Of a DNA stretch of 35,557 nt, positions 1 to 7,774 are shown in pieces. The notes under the pieces are model-generated. The model worked only from the letters and a program-made list of their open reading frames with translations. It was not told where the DNA came from and did no database searches. Both the position numbers and the translations under genes were made by a program. Origin of the DNA: Planctomycetota bacterium (GTDB taxonomy: Bacteria; Planctomycetota; Planctomycetia; Pirellulales; PNKZ01). Location: contig JAFEBQ010000004.1 of NCBI GenBank assembly GCA_018242585.1, positions 1 through 35,557 on the forward strand, read 5' to 3'. How positions within the stretch are numbered: position 1 is the stretch's first letter; each line of letters begins with the position of its first letter.

Positions 1-24
1 AGGGGATATCCCCTGGGCTTTTTT
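1..24 (+). terminator. Intrinsic terminator, left part cut by window edge
   Basis: The window opens with a palindrome (AGGGGAT/ATCCCCT) followed by GGGC and six T residues. This looks like the right half of a longer stem whose left arm would begin before base 1 with something like GCCC. It would end a plus-strand gene lying outside the window. The truncated left arm is an inference. Confidence 0.45.
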
Positions 25-103
25 CGTTTCAATCAGCCGGAGTTTTGAATCGCCGAGGGAGCGGAGATGCGCAGAGGAAATCCAAGGGGAAATGAGCAGC
101 CTT

Positions 104-216
104 GGGTAGCACCGACAACTTGTTGTCGGTGTCGCGTAGCGACAAGAGGTTCAAGGGCAATGCCCGATCCCTCTTGCGGCTGCGCCGCCCGGACAAGCAA
201 GTTGTCCGGGCTACCC
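104..216. repeat. BIME-like multi-hairpin element (GTAG...CTAC ends)
   Basis: The ends GGGTAGC (104-110) and GCTACCC (210-216) are exact inverted repeats. Between them lie five hairpins in a row: 110-131 (9-bp arms, CTTG loop), 131-143 (GTCGC/GCGAC), 144-175 (AAGAGG/CCTCTT with an inner GGGC/GCCC), 176-188 (GCGGC/GCCGC) and 188-210 (9-bp arms CCCGGACAA/TTGTCCGGG). The outer hairpins sit directly against the GTAG/CTAC tetranucleotides, as in REP/inverted-REP pairs. No convincing coding sequence crosses it. The flanks (about 61-76 and 261-276) carry a degenerate CTCTGCG/CGCAGAG motif in opposite orientations. Mobility is inferred from architecture only. Confidence 0.7.
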
Positions 217-297
217 ACGTTGACACTCGCTCAAATCGCGTTGTGAACAACTACGCGAATCTCCGCGCTCTCTGCGATTCCAACCGCAAAGCGCGGC

Positions 298-633
298 CTA
301 CTTGCTCTCTTCCAGGTCAAGTCGGCAACAGCCCAAGTCAATCGTATGGGGCGCGTGACGCGCCTTGTGCGCTGGCAACACGTCGGGATGGAGCGAATAG
401 ATGATGTGCTTCCCTTGCCGTTCGATCTGTACTAGGCCGGCATTGCGCAGCACGCCCAAGTGGTGCGAAACCTTGACGATATCGTCACCGACCTGCTCGC
501 ACAGATTCGAAACATTGGCCGGCCCGGCAAACAGACAATTCAGCAGCCGCAACCGGTTCGGGTCGGCCAGCGCCTTGAGCCGGCCCGCACACGCTTCGGC
601 TTGATCATCTCGCATTGCTGGTCGCTCGCTCAC
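298..633 (-). CDS. ArsR/SmtB-family winged-helix repressor
   Basis: This 111-residue protein has the size and layout of ArsR-type dimeric repressors. An N-terminal helix carries LKALADPNRLRLL (about residues 19-31), followed by a helix-turn-helix ending in VSHHLGVLRNAGLV (about 55-68) and a wing with QGKHIIYSL. Such proteins leave their operator when metal or another ligand binds. The classical ELCVC metal site is not intact, with only NLCEQ at that place, but a vicinal Cys-Cys pair lies near the C-terminus (LGCCRLDLE) and could bind metal or sense redox state. The start is GTG at 633, supported by GAGG eight bases upstream; an ATG six codons later is possible. The gene stands alone, so its target is unknown. 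Confidence 0.85.
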   Translation of the reverse strand: MSERPAMRDDQAEACAGRLKALADPNRLRLLNCLFAGPANVSNLCEQVGDDIVKVSHHLGVLRNAGLVQIERQGKHIIYSLHPDVLPAHKARHAPHTIDLGCCRLDLEESK

Positions 634-708
634 GGCAGAAACCTCGCCTGAATGACAAGGCCCCTATTGTTCGCTACCCGGCGGAATCTGGCAAGGCGGA
701 AATCGGCA

Positions 709-843
709 TGGTATTGGGTCAGTTTGATGAATCGGGGTGGCGGGGTCAGAACGAAGTGATGGCCCCGAACCGTAATCACAGGGCCATCGCTGCGCTCTGA
801 CCCTGCCACCCAACGTCATTAGATTCAAACTGACTCACTACCA
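709..843. repeat. Long imperfect inverted repeat (MITE-like hairpin)
   Basis: The left arm (709-765) and right arm (781-843) are imperfect reverse complements of about 60 bases around a 15-base loop. Matching blocks include GGTCAGTTTGA against TCAAACTGACTC, GGGTGGCGGGGTCAGA against TCTGACCCTGCCACCC, and GATGGCCC against GGGCCATC. The ends read TGGTA and ACTACCA. It fills most of the 267-base gap between the arsR-type gene and mtnA and has no coding capacity. The size and shape suggest a non-autonomous mobile element, which is an inference. Confidence 0.7.
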
Positions 844-900
844 TCGTCGACGCATCGACCGCTGCCACTCCGAAAACGAGCATTCACGCACACCAGCGCG

Positions 901-1947
901 TTAATCACCCGACAGCATTTGAGCGATCGACGCCCGATTCACCGGGCTGATCACGCCCCGTTCACAGACGATCGCCCCGATCAACTCCGCTGGCGTCACG
1001 TCGAACGCCGGATTGTACGTCGCCATCCCCGCGGGCGCGGTCGCGCGGCCAAAGCCGTGGGTGATCTCGGCAGCGGCGCGCTGCTCGATGGTAATGGCCG
1101 AGCCGTCGGCCAACGCCAGATCGAACGTGCTGCTCGGCGCGGCGACGTAGAAAGGAATGTTGTGCGCCCGAGCTGCCAGGGCCACGCCGTAGGTGCCTAT
1201 CTTGTTCGCCGTGTCGCCGTTGGCGGCAATCCGATCGGCCCCGACGACGACCGCTTGAACCCGCCCTTCGCGCATTACCCAGGCGGCCATCGAGTCGCAA
1301 ATCAACGTGGCCGGTACGCCATGCTGACTGAGTTCCCACGCGGTAAGCCGCGCGCCTTGCAGCAGCGGTCGCGTCTCGTCAACCCAGACATGCAGCCGCT
1401 TGCCGGCATCGTGGGCGGCACAGATCACGCCTAGGGCGGTGCCATACTCCGAGGTCGCCAGCCCGCCGGCATTGCAATGGGTGAGCACACCCGCCCCGTC
1501 GGGCAGCAGCGCCGCCCCATGCCGACCGATCTCGTGGCACATCCGCCGATCTTCGTCGTGAATCGCCCGAGCTTCGGCGAGCAGCTTTTCCAGGAGCGCA
1601 TCGCGCGGCAAGTCAGCCAGCGCGCGAGCGCGACGCTGCATCCGTTCAAGTGCCCAGAACAAGTTGACGGCGGTGGGACGGCTTTCGGCCAGACGTGCGG
1701 CGGTCCGATCGACCGCAGCCTGAGCCGCCGCAGCATCGGCCGCGGCGCATGATTGCAATCCCAGGCAAACGCCATAGGCGGCCGACACGCCGATGGCCGG
1801 CGCGCCGCGGACACGCAATGAACGAATCGCTTCGAACAACGTCTCGACATCGCGACAATCGACGGCGACGATCTCGCCCGGGAGGCGCGTCTGATCGAGC
1901 AGCCGCAAAAAGCCCCCCGCGTCGCCGATCCACTCAAGAGTTTGCAT
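901..1947 (-). CDS. mtnA: S-methyl-5-thioribose-1-phosphate isomerase
   Basis: MtnA isomerises methylthioribose-1-phosphate (an aldose) to methylthioribulose-1-phosphate (a ketose) in the methionine salvage pathway. It belongs to the eIF2B-like fold and acts in the cytoplasm. The 348-residue length is normal. Visible hallmarks are RVRGAPAIGVSAAYG (about residues 46-59), the catalytic cysteine C158 in THCNAGGLAT, and the catalytic aspartate D238 in VVGADRIAANGDTANKIGT. These match the Cys and Asp known from the Bacillus enzyme. The start is ATG at 1947. No other salvage gene lies nearby, so the pathway is scattered in this genome, as is common in planctomycetes. Confidence 0.96.
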   Translation of the reverse strand: MQTLEWIGDAGGFLRLLDQTRLPGEIVAVDCRDVETLFEAIRSLRVRGAPAIGVSAAYGVCLGLQSCAAADAAAAQAAVDRTAARLAESRPTAVNLFWALERMQRRARALADLPRDALLEKLLAEARAIHDEDRRMCHEIGRHGAALLPDGAGVLTHCNAGGLATSEYGTALGVICAAHDAGKRLHVWVDETRPLLQGARLTAWELSQHGVPATLICDSMAAWVMREGRVQAVVVGADRIAANGDTANKIGTYGVALAARAHNIPFYVAAPSSTFDLALADGSAITIEQRAAAEITHGFGRATAPAGMATYNPAFDVTPAELIGAIVCERGVISPVNRASIAQMLSGD

Positions 1948-2006
1948 GCCGAATCGAACGAATCAAAAGAAAGCGGCTAACCCACAAGTGTGTGCAACGT
2001 CTTCCC

Positions 2007-2037
2007 AACTAGCAACCAGCAACTAGCCGCTAGCAAC
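2007..2037. repeat. Heptamer tandem array
   Basis: Four seven-base units stand head to tail, followed by the start of a fifth: AACTAGC, AACCAGC, AACTAGC, CGCTAGC, AAC. They lie in the 94-base gap between mtnA and the epimerase gene, directly downstream of the epimerase stop. No hairpin or T tract makes it a terminator. Confidence 0.6.
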
Positions 2038-2041
2038 TTCT

Positions 2042-3031
2042 TCAATAACACGGCGTCGGCGCGCGATACCGGCTGATGTCGATGCCCCGGAACCATTCGA
2101 TGGTCCGCATCAATCCTTCGCGCAGCGGCACCGACGGCTCCCAATCCAAGTGCTTCTTGGCCAGCGTGATGTCGGGCCGGCGCTGCGTCGGATCGTCGGT
2201 CGGCAAGGGTCGGTAGTCGAGCTTGCTCTTCGAGCCCGATAGCTCCAGCACCAGTTTGGCCAACTCCAAGATCGTGAACTCGCCGGGGTTGCCGATGTTG
2301 ACCGGGCCGACGAAATCGTCCGGGCCGTTCATCATTCGGATCATTCCCTCGACCAGATCGTCGCGGTAGCAGAACGATCGGGTCTGCCCGCCGTGGCCAT
2401 AGATCGTCAGATCGTGCCCCTGCAGAGCTTGAACGATGAAGTTCGAGACCACGCGGCCGTCGAACGGGTGCATGCCCGGCCCGTAGGTATTGAAGATGCG
2501 GACGATGCGAATGTTCGATTTGTGCATCCGCCGATAGTCCATGAACAGCGTCTCGGCCGCCCGCTTGCCTTCATCGTAACAGGCCCGCGGTCCCAGACAG
2601 TTGACGCTGCCACGATAGGATTCGACCTGCGGGTGAATCTCGGGGTCGCCGTAGACTTCGCTGGTCGAGGCTTGCAACACTTTGGCCCGGCAGCGCTTGG
2701 CCATGCCCAGCACGTTGATCGCGCCGATGACCGAAGTCTTCATCGTCTTGATCGGGTTGTATTGATAGTGTCCCGGAGCCGCGGGGCAGGCCAGGTTGTA
2801 AACCTCGTCCATATCCAACCAGATCGGTTGGGTGATGTCGTGGCGGATCAGCTCGAAGTTGCCGCGCCCCAACAGGTGGGCGACGTTCTGCTTCTGGCTG
2901 GTGAAGAAATTGTCCAGGCAGATCACGTCGTGGCCGGCGTCAACCAGCCGCTCGCACAAATGCGCGCCCAGAAAGCCCGCGCCACCAGTCACCAGGATTC
3001 GTCGAATTGCTTGCAAGGGAGTGGTCCTCAT
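2042..3031 (-). CDS. UDP-glucuronate decarboxylase-type NAD-dependent epimerase (SDR)
   Basis: This is an extended short-chain dehydrogenase of 329 residues. The NAD-binding Rossmann motif TGGAGFLG lies at residues 15-22, the substrate-site STSEVYGDP at 122-130, and the catalytic pair Y152 and K156 in [10 protein letters not shown]. The strings [27 protein letters not shown] and [19 protein letters not shown] are typical of UDP-xylose synthases, which convert UDP-glucuronate to UDP-xylose through a 4-keto intermediate. There is no N-terminal membrane segment, so it is a soluble form. The product would feed cell-surface polysaccharide synthesis. Other epimerases share the fold, but the motif set favours decarboxylase. 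Confidence 0.92.
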   Translation of the reverse strand: MRTTPLQAIRRILVTGGAGFLGAHLCERLVDAGHDVICLDNFFTSQKQNVAHLLGRGNFELIRHDITQPIWLDMDEVYNLACPAAPGHYQYNPIKTMKTSVIGAINVLGMAKRCRAKVLQASTSEVYGDPEIHPQVESYRGSVNCLGPRACYDEGKRAAETLFMDYRRMHKSNIRIVRIFNTYGPGMHPFDGRVVSNFIVQALQGHDLTIYGHGGQTRSFCYRDDLVEGMIRMMNGPDDFVGPVNIGNPGEFTILELAKLVLELSGSKSKLDYRPLPTDDPTQRRPDITLAKKHLDWEPSVPLREGLMRTIEWFRGIDISRYRAPTPCY

Positions 3032-3173
3032 CGCGGGCCTATGCCAAGGGTGCGGCCGAAGTATACCATGCTAGAGGATAGTCCACGAACCTGGTTTACC
3101 GCGATGGTGCTGGCTGTGTCGAAGAAGCACACCAGCCGCCGTCGCCCCCGCCCCCGTGCCCGAGTATTTGCCG

Positions 3174-5489
3174 GTGACGCACAAGCTGCTTGAAAGTCTG
3201 ACCGCCCCCCAGCGCGAAGCAGTGCTGCACTGTGACGGGCCGCTGTTGATCCTGGCCGGCCCCGGCAGCGGCAAGACCCGAGTCATTACGCACCGCATTG
3301 CTTGGATGCTGCACCAAGGGGTGGCGGCGCGGGAAATCCTGGCGCTGACGTTCACCAACAAAGCGGCCGACGAGATGAAGGCCCGCGTGGCGACGTTGGC
3401 GCCCGACCGCCCGGTATGGGTCAGCACGTTCCATCGGTTTTGTGCCCGGCTGCTGCGCGACCATGCCCCGTTGGTCGGCCTGGAACCCAACTTCACCATT
3501 TACGACACCAGCGATGTCCAGGCGGCGCTCAAGCGAGCGATTCAACGAATTGACTTCGACCCACAGCACTACACCTTACCGCGCATCGCGGGGGCCATCA
3601 GCTCGGCCAAGAACGGCATGGTGCGGGCGTCGCAGTACGAAAGCCTGGGGGACGGCGCGCTGGCCCGCGTGGTGGGGCGGATCTATCCGGCGTATCAAGA
3701 CGAATTGATTCGCAGCAACGCCGTCGATTTTGACGATCTGCTGCTGCACGTGGCGAACATGCTGCGCGAGAATCCCGAGCTGCGCTCGACGCTCGACGCC
3801 CGTTACCGGTACGTGATGGTCGACGAGTACCAGGACACGAACCTGGCCCAGTACACGATCGTGCGTGCGCTGTCGATCGAGCACCCGAACCTGGCCGTAA
3901 CGGGTGACCCCGACCAGTCGATCTATGGCTGGCGCGGGGCCAGCTTGAACAACATCCTGGAGTTCGAGCACGACTACCCCGACGTGACGGTCGTGCGGCT
4001 CGAACAGAACTACCGGAGCACGAAACGCATTTTGCACGTGGCGGCCGACCTGATCCGCCACAACCGGCACCGCAAAGAAAAGGATCTGTTCACCGAGAAC
4101 GAAGAGGGACAGCCGGTCAACCTGACTTGCTACTCGACCCAGCGCGACGAGGCCGACGCCATCGCCGGGCGCATCTCTCAGTTGATCGCCGCCGGAACCT
4201 TCCGCCCGCGCGACATCGCGATCTTTTACCGGGTGAACGCCTTGTCGCGGACGCTGGAGTTCAGCCTGCGCGAGCAGGGCATTCCGTACCAGATCGTGCG
4301 CGGCGTCGAGTTCTTTCAGCGCAAGGAAATCAAGGACGTCCTGTCGTACCTGATTTTGGTCAACAATCCTCGCGACAACACGGCGCTGATGCGGGTGATC
4401 AACACGCCCAAGCGGCAAATCGGCCCCGGCGCCATCGAGAAGCTGGCCGCGCACGCCACGCGCTACGGGATGCCGCTGCTCGAAGCGGCGCGCGAGAGCG
4501 GGCTGATCGAGGCGCTGCCCAAGAAAACCGCCGTCAATATCGCCAAGTTCGTCGCCCTCTACGATCGCATCTGTTTACAAGCCGCCGGCCCCGTCGCCGA
4601 GTTGGTCGAAACGGTGCTAAACGAGTCGGGTTATCGCGAGATGCTCGCCGGCAGCGACGATGAAGAAGATCAGGAGCGGCTGGCCAACGTCGAGGAATTG
4701 GTGACCGCTGCCCGCGAGTTCGACAACGACCACCCCGAGGCGGGTCACCTGGAAACCTTCTTGGAGCAGGTCAGTCTGGTCAACGACACCGACGCTTGGG
4801 ACGAGGAGCAGGATCGCGTCACGATGATGACCCTGCACGCCTCGAAGGGGCTTGAGTTCCCGGTGGTGTTCATCGTCGCCGTCGAGGAAGGGTTGATTCC
4901 GCACGAACGTTCGCGGAACGATCCGCTAGAACTTGAAGAGGAACGCCGGTTGCTGTTCGTGGGCATTACGCGGGCCGAGAAGCAGTTGTTTCTCAGCCGC
5001 GCGGTCTATCGCGACTTCCGCGGTCAGGGGCGGATGACGGTGCCGAGCGCGTTTCTGCTGGAACTTCCCCTCGCGGAAATGGACGTGGTCGATCGGGGTC
5101 TGGGGGCAATGGCCGAGTCGCACGCGGCCATCGATTGGAGCACCTTTGAAGGACACGAAGCCGACTTGTCCGAGCTGCCGTACACCGCGCCGGTGCGCAA
5201 TGAGCCCGCCGTGCGCACCCTGCCCGGTGTGACGACCGCCGCTCAGTTGGCCGCGGCCGCGGGAGACACGTCGCTCGCGGCGGCGCCAGTTTCGGCTACG
5301 CCGTCGGCTCGCCCCGCGCCCGATTCGTTCGTCGCAGGCATGGCGGTCAAGCATCCCGAGTACGGCCTGGGGAAGATCGTCTCGGTTTCCGGCCAGGGAA
5401 GCCAGCGCGTCGCCACGGTCGCCTTTGCGGCCGACGCGCGGCAGCGGAAATTCGTTCTGGAACGAAGCACGCTGCTGCCGCTGCGCTAG
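3174..5489 (+). CDS. pcrA: ATP-dependent 3'-5' DNA helicase, UvrD/PcrA type
   Basis: This is a superfamily 1A helicase for repair and replication restart. In order it shows the Q motif (LTAPQREAV), Walker A (AGPGSGKT), motif Ia (ALTFTNKAADEM), motif II (VDEYQDTN), motif III (GDPDQSIYGWRGA), motif IV (QNYRST), motif V (TLHASKGLEFPVVF) and motif VI (LFVGITRAEKQL). A low-complexity Ala-rich linker leads to a C-terminal Tudor/SH3-like module (KHPEYGLGKIVSV), the RNA-polymerase-contacting tail of PcrA/UvrD. The GTG at 3174 starts MTHKLLESLT, which resembles the usual start of relatives; GTG at 3156 would add six residues. An imperfect hairpin (3109-3118 with 3128-3136) lies just upstream. It is divergent from the epimerase gene. 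Confidence 0.95.
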   Translation: MTHKLLESLTAPQREAVLHCDGPLLILAGPGSGKTRVITHRIAWMLHQGVAAREILALTFTNKAADEMKARVATLAPDRPVWVSTFHRFCARLLRDHAPLVGLEPNFTIYDTSDVQAALKRAIQRIDFDPQHYTLPRIAGAISSAKNGMVRASQYESLGDGALARVVGRIYPAYQDELIRSNAVDFDDLLLHVANMLRENPELRSTLDARYRYVMVDEYQDTNLAQYTIVRALSIEHPNLAVTGDPDQSIYGWRGASLNNILEFEHDYPDVTVVRLEQNYRSTKRILHVAADLIRHNRHRKEKDLFTENEEGQPVNLTCYSTQRDEADAIAGRISQLIAAGTFRPRDIAIFYRVNALSRTLEFSLREQGIPYQIVRGVEFFQRKEIKDVLSYLILVNNPRDNTALMRVINTPKRQIGPGAIEKLAAHATRYGMPLLEAARESGLIEALPKKTAVNIAKFVALYDRICLQAAGPVAELVETVLNESGYREMLAGSDDEEDQERLANVEELVTAAREFDNDHPEAGHLETFLEQVSLVNDTDAWDEEQDRVTMMTLHASKGLEFPVVFIVAVEEGLIPHERSRNDPLELEEERRLLFVGITRAEKQLFLSRAVYRDFRGQGRMTVPSAFLLELPLAEMDVVDRGLGAMAESHAAIDWSTFEGHEADLSELPYTAPVRNEPAVRTLPGVTTAAQLAAAAGDTSLAAAPVSATPSARPAPDSFVAGMAVKHPEYGLGKIVSVSGQGSQRVATVAFAADARQRKFVLERSTLLPLR

Positions 5490-5510
5490 TGCGATTCGGG
5501 TGCTTCGATC

Positions 5511-5612
5511 TGGGTGGCACGCCCCTCCTAGGGCGTGGGGAAGTACCGATCAGCACGGGAATTTGAGTGGCGATTCACCATGCCCTGCGCTGCGCTTGGG
5601 ACGTGCCACCCA
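5511..5612. repeat. Structured intergenic repeat with GTGGC ends
   Basis: An 11-base exact terminal inverted repeat joins TGGGTGGCACG (5511-5521) to CGTGCCACCCA (5602-5612). Directly inside the left end is a hairpin CACGCCC/GGGCGTG. The right third (5571-5611) matches 17797-17837 at 34 of 41 positions in the same orientation, so this is a repeat family and not a chance palindrome. It occupies the gap after the helicase gene and could also act as its transcription end, although no T tract is seen. Confidence 0.65.
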
Positions 5613-5720
5613 GTCGCCTGTTCGTCAGCAGTGTTCTAACCTGCGGCCCCCTTGCTATTGCGGCCGCGCTGGCCAACACTACGGCCAGCCCTTTGCACGT
5701 CGCCCGCCGCGGAACCGGCC

Positions 5721-7169
5721 ATGTATCCACGCCTTGCCCAACTGAAGAACGTCGACGCCTTTCGCGCCCGCTGTGCCGAGTTGAACCTGACGGTGCCGTG
5801 CGACGACACGATCTTGACGGCGGCCCAGGGATCACCGCTGGCCGGGCCGTTAAAGATTGGCGGCGTGACGCTCGGCAATCGTTGGTGCATCCATCCGATG
5901 GAAGGCTGGGACGCCAATCGTGATGGCTCTCCGAGCGAGCACACGTTGCGGCGCTGGCGGCATTTCGGCCTCAGCGGCGCGAAGCTGATCTGGGGGGGCG
6001 AGGCGGCCGCCGTCCAACCCGACGGTCGCGCCAACCCGAACCAAACACTGGCCACGGCCGAGAACCGCGCCGGCCTGGCCGCGCTGCTCAACGAGTTGAC
6101 CAAGGCGCACCGTGAGCGCTTCGGCTCGACGGATGACTTGCTGGTCGGCTTGCAACTGACCCACTCGGGTCGATTCTCGCGCCCCAACAGCAAACAGCTT
6201 GAACCTCGGATCGCGTACCATCATCCCTTGCTGGACGAAAAGTTCGGCATCGACCCGAAGAGCGCATCGGTCGTCTGGGCCGACGACGATCTCGAGCGGC
6301 TGATCGACCGCTATGTCATCGCGGCCGGTTTGGCGCGCCAGGCCGGCTATCGGTTCGTCGACGTGAAGAGCTGTCACGGCTATTTGCTGCATGAGTTCTT
6401 GAGCGCATATCGCCGGCCGGGCAAGTTTGGCGGCGACTTTGAAGGCCGGACTCGCTTGTTGCGCACGATTGTCGGTCGCGTGCGGAGCAAGTATCCCGAC
6501 TTGCTCGTCCTGGTGCGGCTCAGCGTGTTCGATATTCCGCCCTACGTGACCAGTCGCGAAGTCGGCCAGCCGATGGCGTACGAAGGGATTCAGCCCTACG
6601 ACCTGGGCTTCGGATTGAACCCGGCCGACCCGATGCAGATGGACCTGACCGAGCCGATCAAGCTGATTCGCACGCTGGCGGCCGAAGGGGTGGCCAGCGT
6701 CAACGTCTCGTGCGGCAGCCCTTACTACAACCCGCACATTCAACGGCCGGCAGCGTTTCCGCCCAGCGATGGTTATCAGCCGCCGGAGGATCCGCTGGTC
6801 GGCGTGGCGCGACAACTCGACGCCACGCGCCAATGTCAGATGGCCGCGCCCGAGTTGCCGATGGTCGGCAGCGGGTTCTCGTACCTGCAGGACTATTTGC
6901 CTCACGTGGCCCAAGCCGTCGTCCGCGCCGGTTGGATGCAAATGGTCGGGCTGGGGCGGATGGTGCTCAGCTATCCCGACCTGCCGGCCGACACGCTGGC
7001 TAGTGGTCGCTTGGAGCGCAAGAAGGTCTGTCGCACGTTCAGCGACTGTACCACCGCGCCGCGCCACGCGCTGGTGTCGGGCTGCTATCCGCTGGACGCC
7101 TATTACAAGGCGCTTCCCGAAGCCGAGCAGATGCGCGCCATCAAGCAAGAGCTGCGTCACGGCGAATGA
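5721..7169 (+). CDS. Old-yellow-enzyme-type NADH:flavin oxidoreductase
   Basis: This is a TIM-barrel FMN enzyme of 482 residues. Landmarks are QLTHSGRFSRP on the third strand region, the substrate-pocket helix SCHGYLLHEFLSAYRRP, the stretch VASVNVSCGSPYYNP, and the phosphate-binding end GLGRMVLSYPDLPAD. It has only the oxidoreductase domain plus a short Cys-containing tail (VCRTFSDCTTAPRH). It therefore lacks the FAD/NADPH half of 2,4-dienoyl-CoA reductases, and an iron-sulphur cluster is doubtful. The substrate is unknown. ATG at 5721 was chosen because the reading frame upstream, which begins at a TTG, looks non-coding and overlaps the repeat-rich gap. Confidence 0.88.
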   Translation: MYPRLAQLKNVDAFRARCAELNLTVPCDDTILTAAQGSPLAGPLKIGGVTLGNRWCIHPMEGWDANRDGSPSEHTLRRWRHFGLSGAKLIWGGEAAAVQPDGRANPNQTLATAENRAGLAALLNELTKAHRERFGSTDDLLVGLQLTHSGRFSRPNSKQLEPRIAYHHPLLDEKFGIDPKSASVVWADDDLERLIDRYVIAAGLARQAGYRFVDVKSCHGYLLHEFLSAYRRPGKFGGDFEGRTRLLRTIVGRVRSKYPDLLVLVRLSVFDIPPYVTSREVGQPMAYEGIQPYDLGFGLNPADPMQMDLTEPIKLIRTLAAEGVASVNVSCGSPYYNPHIQRPAAFPPSDGYQPPEDPLVGVARQLDATRQCQMAAPELPMVGSGFSYLQDYLPHVAQAVVRAGWMQMVGLGRMVLSYPDLPADTLASGRLERKKVCRTFSDCTTAPRHALVSGCYPLDAYYKALPEAEQMRAIKQELRHGE

Positions 7170-7218
7170 GCGGTTCGTAACGCAATTCATTTGGCACGGC
7201 GATTGCTCTCTTAACCGT

Positions 7219-7262
7219 CGCTAGCACCACCCCCGACTTTGGGTTTACTAACCCGAATGGGG
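7219..7262. repeat. Nested hairpin downstream of the oxidoreductase gene
   Basis: A stem CCCC (7231-7234) with GGGG (7259-7262) encloses a hairpin GGGTT-TACT-AACCC, in the 220-base gap before the small secreted protein gene. No T run follows, so it is not a clear terminator. It may be another short repeat. Confidence 0.35.
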
Positions 7263-7389
7263 TTTGTCTTGCAGGAAAGCAATCCGCGGCGCAGAACCGC
7301 GCGCGACAGAACCACGTAAAATGAGTGCGGGCGATGTTCCGTGGTGCAGGTTCAATCATCGACCCAATTCACTCAAGGAGACACCGATC

Positions 7390-7650
7390 ATGTTTCGCAA
7401 GATACTGATGGGATTGCTGCTGGCCGCGACGTTGGCCATTCCGGTTAGCTCGGTCTTCGCTCGTCCGTATTACGGCGGCGGCTATCGAGGCTATGGCTAC
7501 GGCCGCGGTTACTATCGGCCCTATTACGGCTACCGTAGCTACTACCGGCCGTACTGGGGTGGCTATGGCGGCTACTACGGTGGCTGGGGCGGCTATCCTG
7601 GCTACTATGGTTACGGCCGCGGTATTGGCGTCGGCGTCGGCGTTTACTAA
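7390..7650 (+). CDS. Small secreted Gly/Tyr/Arg-rich protein
   Basis: This 86-residue protein has a clear signal peptide (about residues 1-24, KILMGLLLAATLAIPVSSVFA, cleaved near FA-RP). The mature part consists almost only of Gly, Tyr and Arg in YRGYGYGRGYYRPYYG-like steps and ends in GIGVGVGVY. AAGGAG sits nine bases before the ATG, an excellent ribosome binding site, so an upstream in-frame start at 7264 is rejected. A strong hairpin terminator follows, so this is probably a single-gene transcript. Tyr/Gly-rich exported miniproteins are frequent in planctomycetes. A structural or envelope role is plausible, but the function is unknown. Confidence 0.8.
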   Translation: MFRKILMGLLLAATLAIPVSSVFARPYYGGGYRGYGYGRGYYRPYYGYRSYYRPYWGGYGGYYGGWGGYPGYYGYGRGIGVGVGVY

Positions 7651-7714
7651 GCCGCGCACGACCGCCAACGAACGATCATTGTGCAAGCCAACCTCTGCCT
7701 GGGTTGGTTGATAG

Positions 7715-7759
7715 GCCACTCGACTCTGAACAACATGCGGAGTCGGGTGGCTTTGTTTT
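7715..7759 (+). terminator. Rho-independent terminator after the small secreted protein gene
   Basis: Twelve-base arms GCCACTCGACTC (7715-7726) and GAGTCGGGTGGC (7740-7751) form a nearly perfect stem with a 13-base loop. TTTGTTTT follows, ending at 7759. It lies between the small secreted protein gene and the convergent symporter gene. Confidence 0.75.
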
Positions 7760-7774
7760 GCGCACGCTGGTCGT

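Noticed and set aside
102..404. 100-codon frame running through the multi-hairpin element at the left end
   Set aside because: It is built from palindromic repeat DNA and antisense arsR sequence, with no ribosome binding site or protein pattern.
2007..2037. Possible CRISPR-like array
   Set aside because: Units are only seven bases and adjoin without spacers; no cas genes are in the window.
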